In this document: positions 62,140 to 64,000 of the stretch, piece after piece
Position numbering within the stretch: the first letter of the stretch is position 1
Layout: the number at the start of each line of letters is the position of its first letter
NCBI RefSeq assembly: GCF_002000245.1
Contig: NZ_MTCM01000006.1
Location: forward strand, 124,001 to 188,000
Length of the DNA stretch: 64,000 nt
Reading direction: 5' to 3'
Source: Sphingobacterium sp. CZ-UAM
GTDB taxonomy: Bacteria > Bacteroidota > Bacteroidia > Sphingobacteriales > Sphingobacteriaceae
Notes under the pieces: generated by a model
Database searches by the model: none
What the model was told of the DNA's origin: nothing
The model's input: the letters and a program-made list of their open reading frames with translations, nothing else
Position numbers and translations under genes: made by a program

Positions 62140-63849
62140 ATGAATAAACTATTTATTATTTATTCGCTTGTAGGAAGTTTATTATTTGCTTCCTGTTCCA
62201 ACACCCGCAGGCAGCTTGACTCCAATCAAAAAGTTACCCCTGCTACCTTCAACAAAGCAGCTGTAGTGACCGCCCATCCCCTAGCCTCCGAAGTCGGGGT
62301 AATGATCCTGAAAAAGGGCGGAAATGCTATTGATGCTGCTGTTGCGGTACAGTTTGCGCTTGCTGTAGTCTATCCGAATGCCGGCAATATCGGCGGTGGT
62401 GGGTTTATGCTGTACCGTGATCACCAAGGTCAATATGATGCATTGGACTTTCGGGAAACTGCTCCCAAAAAGGCGCACCGCGATATGTATCTGGATGCGC
62501 AAAACAATGTTATTCCCGATTTGAGCTTGTACAGTCAGTTGGCATCGGGCGTGCCCGGTTCTGTTGCCGGCATGTGGGACGCGCATCAAAAATATGGGAA
62601 GCTGGCCTGGAAAGAGCTACTAGCCCCAGCGATTGAGCTCGCAAAAAAAGGTTTTAAGATCAGTGAAAGACAAGCCAATGAATTTGAGAGTCATAAGGAA
62701 CGTTTTGTCAAACTAAACCCCACGGGAGCAGCAATTATCAAAAATACAACATGGAAAACCGGCGACCTATTTGTACAGCAAGATCTTGCCAATACCATCG
62801 AAAGAATTGCCATTGAGGGACGCGACGGATTCTATAAAGGAAAAACGGCTGATTTACTTATTGCCGAGATGAACAGAGGTAAAGGAATCATTACCCATGA
62901 GGACCTCACAGGCTACAAGGCGCTTTGGCGTACCCCTATTGCATCAAGTTATAGAGGCCACAAGGTTGTTTCTATGCCACCGCCATCGAGCGGCGGAACT
63001 TCCCTACTGGCTTTATTAAAGTCTGTGGAGCAATTCCCCCTTCAACGCTGGGGTTTTCAGACTGACTCTACGATACGTGTCATTGTTGAAGCAGAACGTT
63101 ACGTATATGCCAATAGAGCGAAATATTTAGGCGATCCTGATTTTATCAATGTCCCTGTACAGCAATTGGTGGATTCTTCAGCAAATGCCAATAAACTCAA
63201 TCCCTTTAATTTTCATCAGGCGACATTGAGCAAAAATGTCAATGCAGATGTTATTCCAGGTTATGAAAGCGAACAAACGACACATTTTAATATTGTTGAT
63301 GAACAAGGAAATGCGGTTTCCATCACTACGACACTCAATGATTCCTATGGATCCGGTGTCATCGTAGATGGAGCGGGGTTTCTTTTGAACAACGAAATGG
63401 ACGATTTCTCTATAAAGACCGGTGTACCCAATATGTATGGGCTGACCGGAGAAAAGGCAAATGAAATCCAGCCGGGAAAACGGATGTTGAGTTCCATGAC
63501 ACCCACCATTCTGGAGAAGAACGGCAAGCTTTTTATGGTGGTAGGGACACCGGGCGGATCAACGATTATTACCTCCGTTTTCCAAACCATATTAAATGTG
63601 ATCGACTTTGGACAAAACGCACAATCCGCTGTGAGTTCACCCCGGTTCCATCATCAATGGCTACCAGACCGCATTGATGTGGAGAAAGATGCTATTGAGG
63701 GATCACTTCGCGACAGACTGGCAAAGGATGGTTATGTGATAAATCCCCGCGGAACAATAGGACGCGTAGAAAATATTCTTGTGCTTCCGAACGGCAAATT
63801 ACAGACCGGAGCCGATCCGCGTGGCGATGATACGGCAAAAGGATATTGA
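62140..63849 (+). CDS. ggt: Gamma-glutamyltransferase lipoprotein
   Basis: The 569-residue enzyme starts with a lipoprotein signal ending LLFASC at residue 20, so it is anchored in the envelope. It cleaves itself to two subunits and moves or hydrolyses gamma-glutamyl groups, for example of glutathione. The nucleophile Thr380 is in SEQTTHFNIVD, and the SSMTPTI and GTPGGSTIITS blocks are in the small subunit. It opens with AAVVTAHPLASEVG and the large-subunit GGNAIDAAVAVQFAL. Confidence 0.95.
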   Translation: MNKLFIIYSLVGSLLFASCSNTRRQLDSNQKVTPATFNKAAVVTAHPLASEVGVMILKKGGNAIDAAVAVQFALAVVYPNAGNIGGGGFMLYRDHQGQYDALDFRETAPKKAHRDMYLDAQNNVIPDLSLYSQLASGVPGSVAGMWDAHQKYGKLAWKELLAPAIELAKKGFKISERQANEFESHKERFVKLNPTGAAIIKNTTWKTGDLFVQQDLANTIERIAIEGRDGFYKGKTADLLIAEMNRGKGIITHEDLTGYKALWRTPIASSYRGHKVVSMPPPSSGGTSLLALLKSVEQFPLQRWGFQTDSTIRVIVEAERYVYANRAKYLGDPDFINVPVQQLVDSSANANKLNPFNFHQATLSKNVNADVIPGYESEQTTHFNIVDEQGNAVSITTTLNDSYGSGVIVDGAGFLLNNEMDDFSIKTGVPNMYGLTGEKANEIQPGKRMLSSMTPTILEKNGKLFMVVGTPGGSTIITSVFQTILNVIDFGQNAQSAVSSPRFHHQWLPDRIDVEKDAIEGSLRDRLAKDGYVINPRGTIGRVENILVLPNGKLQTGADPRGDDTAKGY

Positions 63850-64000
63850 TGCTCAACTCGTAATGGCTACTTTTTAAACCGCGGAATCCTTTCGAAAAGA
63901 AAAAATTTGATCACATTCAATATTTAATATTAACAATCTAAACTTTTTAAGATATATTTAGTCAAAAAAAATAAATATCAAAACTTTATGTTAAATAAGC

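Overview
The window looks like chromosomal DNA of a Sphingobacterium-like member of the Bacteroidota (Sphingobacteriaceae). The evidence is AT-rich DNA, many start sites preceded by the Bacteroidota TAnnTTTG box instead of a strong Shine-Dalgarno, the block acpP-fabF-rnc beside an IPExxxVDY-type protein and pyk, a TonB receptor with a carboxypeptidase-like N-terminal domain, and lipoproteins with short Bacteroidota-style signal peptides. This is inferred from content alone; no database search was run.

Layout. 1-10.4 kb is core metabolism: a partial serine hydrolase lipoprotein, pyruvate dehydrogenase E1-alpha and E2, hisS, rnc, fabF, acpP, an IPExxxVDY-type protein and pyk. 10.6-16.4 kb holds a small secreted protein, a two-component system and a SAM-riboswitch-controlled metE. 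16.4-20.2 kb is minor: a TPR-like protein, a frameshifted HTH/membrane gene, a zinc-ribbon protein, ssb and two small lipoproteins.

20.4-31.8 kb is the most distinctive block. A divergently read XRE regulator faces a seven-gene run: a YbjN-like protein, PspA/IM30, a DUF4177 protein, a YqiJ-like OB-fold membrane protein, a YqiK-like flotillin, a beta-lactamase-fold hydrolase and a 1614-residue coiled-coil AAA+ ATPase. The spacer between regulator and operon carries two 8-3-8 inverted repeats whose centres are 31 bp apart, probably operators. This looks like a membrane-stress module. Its individual families are known, but the giant ATPase and the embedded hydrolase have no assigned role here.

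31.9-35.9 kb is an AT-rich accessory strip: two orphan proteins, a possible lone antitoxin, a toxin-antitoxin pair whose toxin is frameshifted, a two-copy direct repeat and a large imperfect inverted repeat. 35.9-42.7 kb is a leftward six-gene lipid cluster like E. coli ynbABCD (CDP-alcohol phosphotransferase, CdsA-like enzyme, PAP2/dual-specificity phosphatase, hydrolase-methyltransferase fusion), extended by an SDR and by a patatin-like protein that has lost both usual catalytic residues. A likely small RNA promoter and terminator lie just upstream on the other strand.

42.8-49.7 kb holds a TPM-domain protein, a gluconate permease/kinase operon, a 6-phosphogluconate dehydrogenase gene reduced to its two ends, a decayed tRNA-Thr and an ABC-F ATPase. 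49.7-53.8 kb has trmD and a tryptophan operon (trpE, chorismate mutase-like gene, trpG, trpC) behind a leader peptide with three adjacent Trp codons and a mutually exclusive antiterminator/terminator pair. 54.2-63.9 kb has dusB, a flippase, acylphosphatase, an amidohydrolase, a TPP riboswitch driving a TonB receptor (probably thiamine uptake), dtd, a MazG-like hydrolase and gamma-glutamyltransferase.
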